DNA of 64,000 nt from Flavobacterium sp. ACN6. GTDB taxonomy: Bacteria; Bacteroidota; Bacteroidia; Flavobacteriales; Flavobacteriaceae. Positions 45,860-55,305 of the stretch are shown here, piece by piece; position 1 is the first letter of the stretch, and every line of letters begins with the position of its first letter. The position numbers and the translations under genes were made by a program. The DNA lies in the NCBI RefSeq assembly GCF_002304005.1, contig NZ_MRCQ01000007.1:236321-300320 (forward strand), given 5' to 3'. Under the pieces are notes generated by a model, which did no database searches, was not told the origin of the DNA, and worked only from the letters and a program-made list of their open reading frames with translations.

Positions 45860-46747
45860 ATGCAAATGTCACATAAAGCAGGTTTCGTAAACATTATCGG
45901 AAATCCAAATGTTGGAAAATCAACATTGATGAACGCCTTTGTTGGAGAAAGATTATCCATCATTACATCAAAAGCACAAACAACACGCCACCGTATTCTT
46001 GGAATCGTAAATGGTGAAGATTTTCAATTGGTACTTTCTGATACTCCCGGAATTATAAAACCGGCTTACGAAATGCAGGAGTCGATGATGAACTTCGTAA
46101 AATCGGCTTTTGAAGATGCTGATATTCTAATTTACATGGTCGAAATAGGAGAGCAGGACTTAAAAGACGAAGCTTTCTTTAATAAAATCATTCATGCTAA
46201 AATTCCAGTTTTACTTCTTTTAAATAAAATCGATAATTCGAATCAGGAACAATTGGAAGAGCAGGTTTCTTTTTGGAAAGAAAAAGTGCCAAATGCAGAA
46301 ATTTTTCCAATCTCAGCTTTGCAGAATTTTAATGTTCCAGAAGTTTTTGGAAGAATAATCGAATTACTGCCAGAATCTCCGGCTTATTATCCAAAAGACC
46401 AATTAACAGATAAACCAGAACGTTTCTTTGTAAACGAAACCATTCGTGAAAAAATCTTGTTGAATTACAGCAAAGAAATTCCGTATGCGGTTGAAATCGT
46501 TACAGAAGAATTTTTTGAAGATGAAAAAATTATTAGAATCCGTTCTGTAATTATGGTCGAACGCGAAACACAAAAAGGAATTATCATAGGACATAAAGGT
46601 GCCGCTCTTAAAAAAGTAGGAACCGATGCGCGTGCCGATTTAGAGAAATTCTTCGGAAAACAAATTCACATCGAACTATATGTAAAAGTGAATAAAAACT
46701 GGAGAAGCAATGCTAATATGTTGAAACGATTTGGGTATAATCAGTAA
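45860..46747 (+). CDS. era: GTPase Era
   Basis: 295 residues, normal length. GTP-binding motifs G1 GNPNVGKST, G3 DTPG and G4 NKID are intact, followed by the C-terminal KH RNA-binding domain (GIIIGHKGAALKKVGTDARADL). Era binds the 3' end of 16S rRNA and helps 30S maturation. The start could be the first ATG (MQMSHKAG) or the second two codons on. It is near-leaderless, next to der after a structured intergenic element. Confidence 0.97.
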   Translation: MQMSHKAGFVNIIGNPNVGKSTLMNAFVGERLSIITSKAQTTRHRILGIVNGEDFQLVLSDTPGIIKPAYEMQESMMNFVKSAFEDADILIYMVEIGEQDLKDEAFFNKIIHAKIPVLLLLNKIDNSNQEQLEEQVSFWKEKVPNAEIFPISALQNFNVPEVFGRIIELLPESPAYYPKDQLTDKPERFFVNETIREKILLNYSKEIPYAVEIVTEEFFEDEKIIRIRSVIMVERETQKGIIIGHKGAALKKVGTDARADLEKFFGKQIHIELYVKVNKNWRSNANMLKRFGYNQ

Positions 46748-46807
46748 TTTTTGTTGAATCGGTTAATCGTTGATTTGTTTAATCGGAAAAAACGAAAAAT
46801 GTCTTGA

Positions 46808-46917
46808 TACCTTGAAGCCCTAGCCCAGATGGAAACGGCATCCTTTTGTGGTCTCGTTTTTTTCTAACGAGACCACAAAAGATAGAGTGGACAGCTGGAT
46901 TAGCTCCTGAAAAAAGT
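46808..46917. other. Conserved-looking hairpin element between era and der
   Basis: A 16-bp perfect inverted repeat, CTTTTGTGGTCTCGTT (46843-46858) with AACGAGACCACAAAAG (46866-46881), is flanked by GCCCTAGCCCAGATGGAAAC on the left and GTGGACAGCTGGATTAGCTC on the right. GC-rich flanks around a long stem are unlike the A/T-rich surroundings and unlike a simple terminator. It may be a structured RNA, comparable to the Flavo-1 class, or a mobile palindromic element. Confidence 0.5.
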
Positions 46918-46999
46918 GGTCAGTTTTCAGTTTATAGTCACAGTTTTATAAGTTTTTTTACTGAATACTTAAAACTGATAACTGCAAACTAAAAAAGAC

Positions 47000-47007
47000 T
47001 ACCTTTG
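47000..47007 (+). promoter_or_regulatory. -7 box of der
   Basis: TACCTTTG, identical to the era box and its flank, 112 bp before the ATG. A TCCCGAGACTTCGGGA palindrome (47087-47102) lies in the leader; a second copy is at 55260. Confidence 0.5.
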
Positions 47008-47119
47008 CAAAAAATTAAAATAAAGCATTTTGGATTCCAAGATGTTAGGTTTTTAGGAAACTAGAAGGCTAAAATTTAAATCTAATCCCGAGACTTCGGG
47101 ACTAAAATTCAAAAAAAAA

Positions 47120-48430
47120 ATGAATAACATTGTTGCGATAGTAGGAAGACCTAACGTAGGGAAATCGACCCTTTTTAATAGGCTGATACAAAGAAGAGAA
47201 GCTATTGTAGATTCAGTATCTGGGGTTACCCGTGATAGAAACTATGGTAAAAGCGAGTGGAACGGAAAAGAGTTTTCTGTTATTGATACGGGTGGGTACG
47301 TTCGCGGATCTGATGACGTATTTGAAGGTGAAATCCGTAAACAAGTCGAACTTGCTATCGATGAAGCCGATGTTATTATTTTTGTGGTTGATGTTGAGGA
47401 AGGTATTACACCAATGGACGAAACGGTTGCTAAGTTACTTCGTAAAGTAACAAAACCAGTTTTATTGGCTGTAAATAAGGTTGATAACGCCATGCGTGAG
47501 AAAGATGCTGTTGAGTTTTATAACCTTGGATTAGGTGAATATTTCACATTTGCAAGTATCTCAGGAAGTGGAACAGGAGATTTATTAGATGCTTTGATTG
47601 ACTCTTTCCCAGAGAAACCAGAACCAGTTCAGGAAGAAGTGGTACTGCCTCGTTTTGCTGTTGTAGGACGTCCAAACGCTGGAAAATCTAGTTTTATCAA
47701 TGCCTTAATTGGTAAAGATCGTTTCATGGTAACGGATATTGCTGGAACTACGCGTGATGCAATTGATACTAAATTTGACCGTTTTGGTTTCGAATTTAAC
47801 TTGGTAGATACTGCGGGTATTCGTCGTAAAGCAAAGGTTAAAGAAGATTTAGAGTTTTATTCTGTAATGCGTTCGGTTCGTGCGATTGAGCATGCAGATA
47901 TTTGTATATTGGTTATCGATGCAACCCGCGGATTTGAAGGTCAGGATCAGAGTATTTTCTGGCTGGCAGAGAAAAACCGTAAAGGTGTTGTAATATTAGT
48001 AAACAAATGGGATTTGGTTGAAAAAGATACTATGTCTACACGCGATTACGAAGAGAAAATTAAAAAAGAATTAATGCCTTTTACAGATGTGCCAATTTTG
48101 TTCGTTTCGGCTTTAACGAAACAACGTTTATTGAAAGCATTGGAAGCTACAGTTCAGGTTTTTGAAAACAGAAAACAAAGAATTCCTACTTCAAAATTCA
48201 ACGAATTTATGTTGAAAGTTATCGAAGCATATCCGCCGCCAGCGACAAAAGGAAAATATGTAAAGATTAAATATTGTATGCAGTTACCAACACAAACACC
48301 TCAGTTTGTATTTTTTGCCAATATGCCGCAATATGTTAAAGAACCTTATAAACGTTATCTGGAGAATAAAATTAGAGAGAAATGGGATTTTGCTGGAGTT
48401 CCAATCGATATTTACATCAGAGAAAAATAA
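47120..48430 (+). CDS. der: Ribosome biogenesis GTPase Der
   Basis: 436 residues with two consecutive GTPase domains: GRPNVGKST near residue 8 and GRPNAGKSS near 180, each with DTGG/DTAG and NK.D motifs, then the C-terminal KH-like domain ([20 protein letters not shown]). Der is needed for 50S assembly. Full length and intact. It is followed by its own terminator. Confidence 0.98.
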   Translation: MNNIVAIVGRPNVGKSTLFNRLIQRREAIVDSVSGVTRDRNYGKSEWNGKEFSVIDTGGYVRGSDDVFEGEIRKQVELAIDEADVIIFVVDVEEGITPMDETVAKLLRKVTKPVLLAVNKVDNAMREKDAVEFYNLGLGEYFTFASISGSGTGDLLDALIDSFPEKPEPVQEEVVLPRFAVVGRPNAGKSSFINALIGKDRFMVTDIAGTTRDAIDTKFDRFGFEFNLVDTAGIRRKAKVKEDLEFYSVMRSVRAIEHADICILVIDATRGFEGQDQSIFWLAEKNRKGVVILVNKWDLVEKDTMSTRDYEEKIKKELMPFTDVPILFVSALTKQRLLKALEATVQVFENRKQRIPTSKFNEFMLKVIEAYPPPATKGKYVKIKYCMQLPTQTPQFVFFANMPQYVKEPYKRYLENKIREKWDFAGVPIDIYIREK

Positions 48431-48435
48431 AAAAA

Positions 48436-48463
48436 TGAGTCCCCGTAATAGGGGACTTTTTTA
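48436..48463 (+). terminator. Terminator of der
   Basis: AGTCCCC-GTAATA-GGGGACT followed by TTTTTT, eight bases after the stop codon. Confidence 0.92.
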
Positions 48464-48587
48464 TGTTTTGTGTCTATAGAATTATGAGATCCATTTTTTT
48501 ATTGGCATTATATTTGAATAAATGTAAAAAACACAATTAAACCTTTTGCGTTTTTTGAAGTCTTACTGATCTAACTAACCTAATTTT

Positions 48588-51341
48588 ATGACCAAAATTT
48601 ATTCGTTTCTATTGTTTTTAGCTTTTGTTTACTCGGCAAATGCCCAAAATAATATCGTTGTTAAAGGAACTGTAGTTGATATCAACACGCAGCTTCCACT
48701 TGAGCTTGCTACCGTTTATTTTACTACCGTAAAAGATTCTACTATTATAGAATATGCTACGACTGATAAAAACGGAAATTTTATTATCAATACAAAAAAG
48801 TATGAAAGACCTGTATTTTTAAAAGTAAATTATACAGGATATCAGGCTTACTTTGAAGAGCAAAAAGGACTTACGGAAAGTAAAGACTTTGGCAAATTGT
48901 ATATGATTGAAAATGCAAATGTTCTAAATGAGGTGATCGTAAAATCTGAAGCACCGCCAATTACCATCAAAAAAGACACTTTAGAATTTAATGCTCCTTC
49001 GTATAAAGTTCGTCCCGATGCAAATGTTGAGACTCTACTGAAGCAGTTACCCGGATTTGACGTTGATAACACTGGAAAAATTACGGTGAATGGGCGGGAA
49101 GTGAATCAGTTTTTAGTTAACGGAAAAACGTTTTTTGATAAAGATGGTGCTATTGCGATTAAAAATCTTCCGGCAGATATTATTAAAAAAATTCAGGTTT
49201 CTGACTTTAAAACCAAGAAGGAAGAACTGGCGAAACAAGAATCGACTTCGGATTATTCGACCGTTAATATTACAATTGACGAAAAGAAAAACAAAGGATA
49301 TTTTGGTAAAGTTCTTGGCGGATACGGTTCTGACGAACGCTATGAAAGCAGTTTGATGATGAACTTTTTTAAGAATAAACAAAAAATTAGTGTACTTGCG
49401 TCTTCGAACAATATCAACTCAACAGGATTTTCTATGGATGAGGTTTTTGATAATATGGGAGGCGGACGTAATGCAAGAGGAGGAAATCAGGGTGCCGGCG
49501 GAGGCGGAAAGGGAATTACGCAGTCAACTTTGGCGGGAATAAATTATTCTGATGATTGGACAAAGGATTTGGAGTTTATGAGCAGTTATAACTTTACAAA
49601 CGCGGTTACTAAAAATGATAGTAAATCCAATCAGGTAAGTTTTCTTCCAACTGGAAATATTGTGACCGAATCAGATTCTAAAACTAGAAATGAAAATACA
49701 GGAAATAATGTCAATTTTGAATTAGAATATAAAATTGACCCAACAATGCGTCTTGTTGTTGCTCCAAAATTAAATCAGTCGCAATCTAACAGCAATTCTT
49801 TTTCATCAACTTTTTCTGAAAATGAAATTGGTGATCCGCTTAACGAAAGTACTGCATCATCGCATACGGAAGGATCGAATACTAACTTTGCAAACAGTAT
49901 TAATTTTAATAAAGTTTTTGAAAAGAAATCACGAAATCTTAGTGTGGTTTTTAATAACAATAACAGTAAAAATGATTCTAACGGAATCAATATTTCTGAA
50001 ACTATTTTTTATCAGGATGCAAAGCCAAATGATGAAAGAAATCAGAATGCAAAAAACACTTCAAAAAGCGATTCATATGTTTTAGATGTAGAATATACGG
50101 AGCCAATTACAGATTCTCTTAGAGTACGTTTTGGATCTGATTTTAACTGGCAGAATTCAACAAATGATCAAAAAACATTTGATTTTGATGACGCTTCACA
50201 GCAATATTCAGATTTAAATTTATCTCTTACAAATTTTACATCATCAAAGCAAAACTCAATTACGCCAAAAGTCGGAATCAGCTGGCAGAAAAGTAAATAT
50301 TCATTAAATATAAACTCGAGAACTTCAATAGTTGAATTTGATAATCATTCTTTTTATCTTAATCAGGCAACCGATTTAAATAAGAGATACGCACTTCCTT
50401 ATGCAAATGCTCAATTTCGATACAAATTCAATCGTTCAAAGAACTTGACTTTCAAATATGATTATTCGAATGCGCTTCCGTCTGCAACGCAGTTAATGCC
50501 GGTAGCGAATTTAAATAATCCATTAAACAGTGTAATCGGAAATCCAGATTTAAATCCTATTGAAAAAAACAGCGCTGGTATTGATTTTAAGAATTTTGAT
50601 TTTAGAACACGTTCTGGTTATAGTGTTTTTATAAAAGGAGATTATTACAATAATGATATTGTTTCGACTTCAATTTATGATGAAAGTGGAAAAAGAAACA
50701 CTACTTATGTGAATATTTCGGGAACGTATTCGGCTTCGGTTGGAGGAAACTGGAATCAGCAGATTAAAAAAGATGCACATACAGTAAGGTACGGATTGCG
50801 CTTAAGCGGTAATTATAATTTTGATAAAGGATTTACAAATGATGTTTTGTATAATGCAAAATCTATTGTTTTAACGCCAAGTGTTTATGCGTCTTACGAT
50901 TATGGTGAGGTACTTTCGATTGCGCCATCTTATAGTTTGTCGTATAACGAAACTAGATACGAGAATTATTCAAGAGATGCTACTTCAAATGTAATTCACA
51001 GAATTAATATGCAGACAACCTCGTACTGGCCGGCAAATTTAATTTTCGGAAATGATTTTGGGTATACTTATAATTCAAACATCTCAGACGATTTCAAAAA
51101 GGATTTCTTTCTTTGGAATACGAGTTTGTCGTATGGTTTCTTAGATAAAAAATTGTATGCTAAAGTAAAGGTTTATGATGTTTTAAATCAAAACCAAAGC
51201 GCCACAAGAACAATCTCGGCAACGTCGATTCGCGATGAGGAAAATACAGTTTTAAAGCGTTATGTCATGTTTTCTCTAGCTTATAAAATCGGAAACTTCG
51301 CTGAAAGCAAAAAAGGAGGAAAGAGACAGAGAGGGTCATGA
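48588..51341 (+). CDS. TonB-dependent receptor-like outer-membrane beta-barrel protein
   Basis: 917 residues. Signal peptide MTKIYSFLLFLAFVYSANA; a carboxypeptidase-regulatory-like beta-sandwich (about 22-115); a plug-like domain with NGREVNQFLVNGKTFFDKDG (about 165-190); and then a large barrel. The barrel contains a glycine-rich low-complexity loop (RNARGGNQGAGGGGKG), and the C-terminus is Lys/Gly rich. This is the outer membrane beta-barrel family common in Flavobacteria, whose ligand is mostly unknown. -7 box TATATTTG at 48509-48516. Confidence 0.85.
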   Translation: MTKIYSFLLFLAFVYSANAQNNIVVKGTVVDINTQLPLELATVYFTTVKDSTIIEYATTDKNGNFIINTKKYERPVFLKVNYTGYQAYFEEQKGLTESKDFGKLYMIENANVLNEVIVKSEAPPITIKKDTLEFNAPSYKVRPDANVETLLKQLPGFDVDNTGKITVNGREVNQFLVNGKTFFDKDGAIAIKNLPADIIKKIQVSDFKTKKEELAKQESTSDYSTVNITIDEKKNKGYFGKVLGGYGSDERYESSLMMNFFKNKQKISVLASSNNINSTGFSMDEVFDNMGGGRNARGGNQGAGGGGKGITQSTLAGINYSDDWTKDLEFMSSYNFTNAVTKNDSKSNQVSFLPTGNIVTESDSKTRNENTGNNVNFELEYKIDPTMRLVVAPKLNQSQSNSNSFSSTFSENEIGDPLNESTASSHTEGSNTNFANSINFNKVFEKKSRNLSVVFNNNNSKNDSNGINISETIFYQDAKPNDERNQNAKNTSKSDSYVLDVEYTEPITDSLRVRFGSDFNWQNSTNDQKTFDFDDASQQYSDLNLSLTNFTSSKQNSITPKVGISWQKSKYSLNINSRTSIVEFDNHSFYLNQATDLNKRYALPYANAQFRYKFNRSKNLTFKYDYSNALPSATQLMPVANLNNPLNSVIGNPDLNPIEKNSAGIDFKNFDFRTRSGYSVFIKGDYYNNDIVSTSIYDESGKRNTTYVNISGTYSASVGGNWNQQIKKDAHTVRYGLRLSGNYNFDKGFTNDVLYNAKSIVLTPSVYASYDYGEVLSIAPSYSLSYNETRYENYSRDATSNVIHRINMQTTSYWPANLIFGNDFGYTYNSNISDDFKKDFFLWNTSLSYGFLDKKLYAKVKVYDVLNQNQSATRTISATSIRDEENTVLKRYVMFSLAYKIGNFAESKKGGKRQRGS

Positions 51342-51359
51342 TTTTTTTTAAGGTTATAA

Positions 51360-51795
51360 GGTGCTTAGTGGTTTAGGTTCTTAGGTTTAGAGTTGCAAAG
51401 GTTCAGAGGTGCAAAGGTTAAAACGCCTGATCAAATTTTAATTTGATCAGGCGTTTTTTTTATAAATGTTGTCTTTTTTCGTAATCCAATTCATTCCGTA
51501 GGAATGTTTCGTTGGTAGAACTTAATTTGGGTTGCGATTATTACGTTCCGTAGGAACGTTTGATAATTTTAAGGCGCTAAGGTGCTGAGAGGCTTAGGTT
51601 CTAAGGTTTAGAGTTGCAAAGGGGCAAGTTGCAAAGGTACAAAGATTAAAAATGCCTAGTCATTAAAATTTGATCAGGTGTTTTTTTATAAATGTCTTTT
51701 TTGGTTATGCAAATTCATTCCGTAGGAATGTCTCATTGGTAGAACTTCATTTTGGTTCAGGTTATTACGTTCCGTAGGAACGTCTGATAAATGAG
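51360..51795. repeat. 224-bp imperfect tandem duplication with REP-like palindromes
   Basis: Two copies of the same series: AGGTT..AGAGTTGCAAAGG, then a hairpin around TTTGATCAGG, then CATTCCGTAGGAATG (51492 and 51716), then TTGGTAGAACTT, then GTTCCGTAGGAAC (51545 and 51769). The two palindromes are 224 bp apart in both cases. The second copy is diverged in the hairpin. GTCCCTATGGGAC follows near 51828. Confidence 0.85.
51421..51458 (+). terminator. Terminator of the outer-membrane protein gene
   Basis: AACGCCTGATCAAATT and AATTTGATCAGGCGTT form a long perfect stem, followed by eight T. A damaged second copy lies at 51651-51686 as part of the duplication. Confidence 0.85.
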
Positions 51796-51930
51796 GTCGA
51801 TTTTAATTTTCATTAGCAGAGGTGTCCCTATGGGACGTAAAACAAAACCATTTTTTACCGATGAAATATTCCTTGCGAACATTCAGGCAAAATTGATACT
51901 TTATCTTTTTTGTGATTTGAATAAAAACAA

Positions 51931-51966
51931 AAAACCGAGATACATTTTAAATATATCTCGGTTTTA
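51931..51966. terminator. Terminator of the 51991 TonB receptor gene
   Basis: AAAACCGAGATA and TATCTCGGTTTT form a 12-bp stem with A- and T-runs on both sides; 25 bp beyond the stop codon of the minus-strand receptor gene. Confidence 0.9.
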
Positions 51967-51990
51967 ATACTAAACTAATTAACTCTAACC

Positions 51991-54537
51991 TTACAATGAG
52001 TACTTTAATGTAACTCCGTAAGTTCTTTGATCACCTAATACTCCTGCATATTGACCTGAATTTCCACCTGCAGGCAATAATTGTTCGTAGTAATCTTTAT
52101 TTAAAAGGTTACGTCCCCAAAAGTAAACAGATAAACCTTGTGATGCACGGAAACCTAAACGAGCATTAAAAATCGCGTAACCTTGAACCACTAAATATTT
52201 TGAAGCCGAAGGGCTTGAAGAAAATTCAGAACGAGCATAAGAATCTAGGGCTAAGAAAATTTTCCCTGCATTTCCAAAGAATCTTGCATTGTCTGAAAGT
52301 TCACCACCTAAAGATCCTGCCCATCTTGAAGCGCCTGGCAAAGCAGATCCAGAAACATCTTTAAATGATACTGGAGCGCCAGTTTCTTCTAAAGGAAGCG
52401 GTGCATTTGTAAATTTTACATATTTTCCATCTGTATAAGTTGCAGCACCATTAATAGTTAAATGTTGATTTACAACAATACTAGCGTCTAATTCTACACC
52501 TTGAACCTGTACTTTATCTGCATTTGCAAGATAACCACGGTTTACACCCAATTCAGCAGCCTGAACGTTTGTTTGGAAATCTTTAATATCTGTTTTAAAG
52601 AAAGCTAAGTTGAAAATTGAATTTTTGAATGGAGAAGTTTTCACTCCAACTTCATAATGATACACTTTTTCAGGTTTGATAACAGCAAGTTCAAGTAAAG
52701 GCTGTCCAGCAGAATTTGTTGGAAGACCTGCTACGTTTACACCAACTGGTTTGTAGCTTTTTGCAAAAGTTCCGTAAGCATTAATTCTATCCGAAGCTTT
52801 AAAAGTAACTGTAATGTTCCCAGAAAAGTCTGTATTGTCAATAGCTGAATCAAATGCCTGATCCGAATAAACTTGTCTTTTCAAAGCCAATAACGCTGGA
52901 TCTGTAGTTTGTAAACCTCCATAAGTTGTACGGGCATAATGAGCATCTTTTTTATCAAAGTTATAACGCAAACCTGGTAGAACATGCAGACGATCTGTAA
53001 TTGCCCAGTCAATCTGACCAAATACTGCCGCGCTCGAAGCTCTAATGTTGGCATCCGTTTTAATTCCGTATCCTTCAAAAAGACCTGGGGTTCTCCATAA
53101 AGCACTTGTTGAACTTTGTGCGAATCTCCATTGTGCATTTCCAGATTCTTCAGTACCATCAGTCTGCGAAGTTTGATCGATAAAGAATACTCCAGCAACA
53201 CCGCTGATTTTAGAGGTTAACTGTCCTGCGTAACGAACTTCCTGTGTAATTTGAGTTTGTCTTGTTGGGTTTTGAGATTTAGCCAATACTTGTAATCCCG
53301 TAAAATCTCTATCATTTGATGGATCCCAGTTCCAAAAACGCCATGCAGTTGTTGAAGTAAGAGTTCCGCCTCCAATTTTTGTATCAATATTTAATGAAAA
53401 ACCTCCCATATCTTGATTAGAACGCCATGGTGTATCTTGGTCGATTTTACGATCAAATGCATTCTGGCTTGGAAGCTGATAATTTAAATCGGCTATAATT
53501 GCATCAAACTGGCGGTAAGCCGCTCTTTGAGTTGGAGCTACACCAGCAATTACCTGCGCATATCCGTCAGGGCGCTGCGTTGTAATATCGGCAGCAAATA
53601 TAACATTAGTATTTACAGTTGGAGTCCAAAGTAATTGCCCTCTAATTCCTTGATTATTTAATGTATTCGTAGCTCTTCCTGTTGCAACATTATCTACTAA
53701 GCCGTCACGTTGTGTACCAGAAAAAGAGATTCTACCAGCAACTTTTTTACCTAAAGCACCTGTAACAGAAGCTTTAGCCTGCAAGAAAGAGTAATTTCCG
53801 TAACTAACTTCAAAATCAGCACCAGAAGTAAAACTTGGTTTGCGAGTTGTAATGTTGAATGCTCCAGAAGTAGTGTTTTTTCCGAATAAAGAACCTTGCG
53901 GGCCACGTAAAACTTCAATTTGCTCAACATCAATAAAGTCAAGAGTTGTAGCAGCTGGACGAGCATAATAAACACCATCAACATAGAAGCCAACACCTGG
54001 ATCGATACCATCATTGGTTAATCCGAATGGAGAACCTAAACTTCTAATGTTAATACCAGTGTTTCTTGGGTTAGAAGAATAAAGCTGAACCGAAGGAACC
54101 AATTCTTTAATACGGTTAACATTAAAAGCTCCCGTTTGTTCTGCTTGTTTTCCTGTAATTACAGAAATTGCAATTGGAACATCCTGAACTTTTTCGATAC
54201 GACGTCTAGAAGAAACCACAACTTCAACAAGTTCATTTTCTTCTTTAAGCGTAACTAAAATTGGATTTGAAGGTATTGCTGTCAATTCAAGTTCAGTTGT
54301 TTTATATCCAACATATTGAATCAATAGCGTCAATGGTAATCTTCCTTTTGAATCGATTACGAATTTACCGCTGTTATCTGTAATAGCACTATTAGTAGTT
54401 CCTTTAATAACCACGTTTACGGCTTCTAAAGGTGTATTTTCACTTGTTGTAACTATACCTTCAACATTTTGTGCGAATGAGATAGAGAAGGTTAAAAAGA
54501 ATAAAATTGTAAAGATATTTTTTATAGATGTTTTCAT
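51991..54537 (-). CDS. TonB-dependent receptor
   Basis: 848 residues. Signal peptide (about 1-22), carboxypeptidase-like domain (NVEGIVTTSENTPLEAVNVV, about 24-110), a plug with VQDVPIAISVITGKQAEQTG, FYVDGVYYARPAAT and EVLRGPQGSLFGKNTTSGAF, and a 22-strand barrel ending VTLKYSL. The plug features are those of siderophore-type or small-substrate receptors. The Rrf2 regulator gene upstream, with a Cys cluster, suggests control by iron-sulfur or sulfur status, so a sulfur or iron compound is a possible substrate (inference). Confidence 0.93.
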   Translation of the reverse strand: MKTSIKNIFTILFFLTFSISFAQNVEGIVTTSENTPLEAVNVVIKGTTNSAITDNSGKFVIDSKGRLPLTLLIQYVGYKTTELELTAIPSNPILVTLKEENELVEVVVSSRRRIEKVQDVPIAISVITGKQAEQTGAFNVNRIKELVPSVQLYSSNPRNTGINIRSLGSPFGLTNDGIDPGVGFYVDGVYYARPAATTLDFIDVEQIEVLRGPQGSLFGKNTTSGAFNITTRKPSFTSGADFEVSYGNYSFLQAKASVTGALGKKVAGRISFSGTQRDGLVDNVATGRATNTLNNQGIRGQLLWTPTVNTNVIFAADITTQRPDGYAQVIAGVAPTQRAAYRQFDAIIADLNYQLPSQNAFDRKIDQDTPWRSNQDMGGFSLNIDTKIGGGTLTSTTAWRFWNWDPSNDRDFTGLQVLAKSQNPTRQTQITQEVRYAGQLTSKISGVAGVFFIDQTSQTDGTEESGNAQWRFAQSSTSALWRTPGLFEGYGIKTDANIRASSAAVFGQIDWAITDRLHVLPGLRYNFDKKDAHYARTTYGGLQTTDPALLALKRQVYSDQAFDSAIDNTDFSGNITVTFKASDRINAYGTFAKSYKPVGVNVAGLPTNSAGQPLLELAVIKPEKVYHYEVGVKTSPFKNSIFNLAFFKTDIKDFQTNVQAAELGVNRGYLANADKVQVQGVELDASIVVNQHLTINGAATYTDGKYVKFTNAPLPLEETGAPVSFKDVSGSALPGASRWAGSLGGELSDNARFFGNAGKIFLALDSYARSEFSSSPSASKYLVVQGYAIFNARLGFRASQGLSVYFWGRNLLNKDYYEQLLPAGGNSGQYAGVLGDQRTYGVTLKYSL

Positions 54538-54736
54538 TTTTATATTAAGTATATATGATTAGTAGAATTTAAAATAAAATTTTTTTAAATCAACACATAC
54601 ACATTATAAATGAAATGCTTTCAGAAGCTGTTGAAAGTCTTTTTGGTTTGTTTTGCAAAAGTTTTGTTACACCTGATTGACTAGAATGTACTTTCATGAG
54701 TTAAAATTTAGTAAATGATTAGTTAATTATTTTCAG

Positions 54737-54766
54737 CAAATATAAATATTAATTCTATCGATTTAC
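54737..54766 (-). promoter_or_regulatory. -7 box and possible operator upstream of the TonB receptor
   Basis: On the minus strand TATATTTG (54737-54744) matches the consensus -7 box. Just upstream, CCTAGTAAATCGATAG (54754-54769) is partly palindromic and lies where a -33 would be, a plausible binding site for the adjacent Rrf2 regulator. The receptor leader would be about 190 nt. Confidence 0.4.
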
Positions 54767-54787
54767 TAGGAATTAGAAAATATTTTT

Positions 54788-55201
54788 TTATTTATTTACT
54801 AATGAAGCTATTGTGATGCCTTCCATTGCTTTCAAAGTTTTATCTCTAATTAGCATTAAACCGTGGCGCAGACTGCACTCAGACTCGGTTTTGCAATCAG
54901 AGCAAGGCTCGTAAAAATTTAAGGAAGCACATGGCAAAAGAGCAATTGCACCGTCAAATAAGCGGTGAATTTCTGCTAAAGTGATGTCGTTTTTTGATTT
55001 AATCAGATAGTATCCGCCAAATTTTCCCTGCTTACTGCTCACAAAACGTCCTCGTTTTAGATCTAATAAAATTTGTTCTAAAAACTTTTTAGGAATATTG
55101 GCGCCATCAGCGATTTCTATTGTTCTAGAAATGTGATTTTCGTCTTGTTCTGCTAAATAAAGTAAGGCCTTAAGGGCGTATTTTGCTTTATGTGATAACA
55201 T
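54788..55201 (-). CDS. Rrf2 family transcriptional regulator
   Basis: 137 residues. Rrf2 winged helix with KYALKALLYLAEQDE, the recognition helix IPKKFLEQILLDLKRGRFV and the wing KQGKFGGYYLIKS. Four Cys cluster at PCASLNFYEPCSDCKTESEC, like the cluster-binding site of IscR-type members, so an iron-sulfur cluster sensor is likely. It is the gene before the TonB receptor on the same strand, 250 bp away. Confidence 0.93.
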   Translation of the reverse strand: MLSHKAKYALKALLYLAEQDENHISRTIEIADGANIPKKFLEQILLDLKRGRFVSSKQGKFGGYYLIKSKNDITLAEIHRLFDGAIALLPCASLNFYEPCSDCKTESECSLRHGLMLIRDKTLKAMEGITIASLVNK

Positions 55202-55305
55202 CTATAATATATTGTAAAGTGTAAAAGTATGATTTTTTAAGATTGAAACCTAAACTTGATCCCGAGACTTCGGGAGAAACAAAGAAAACTTGAAACAAAG
55301 TAAGT

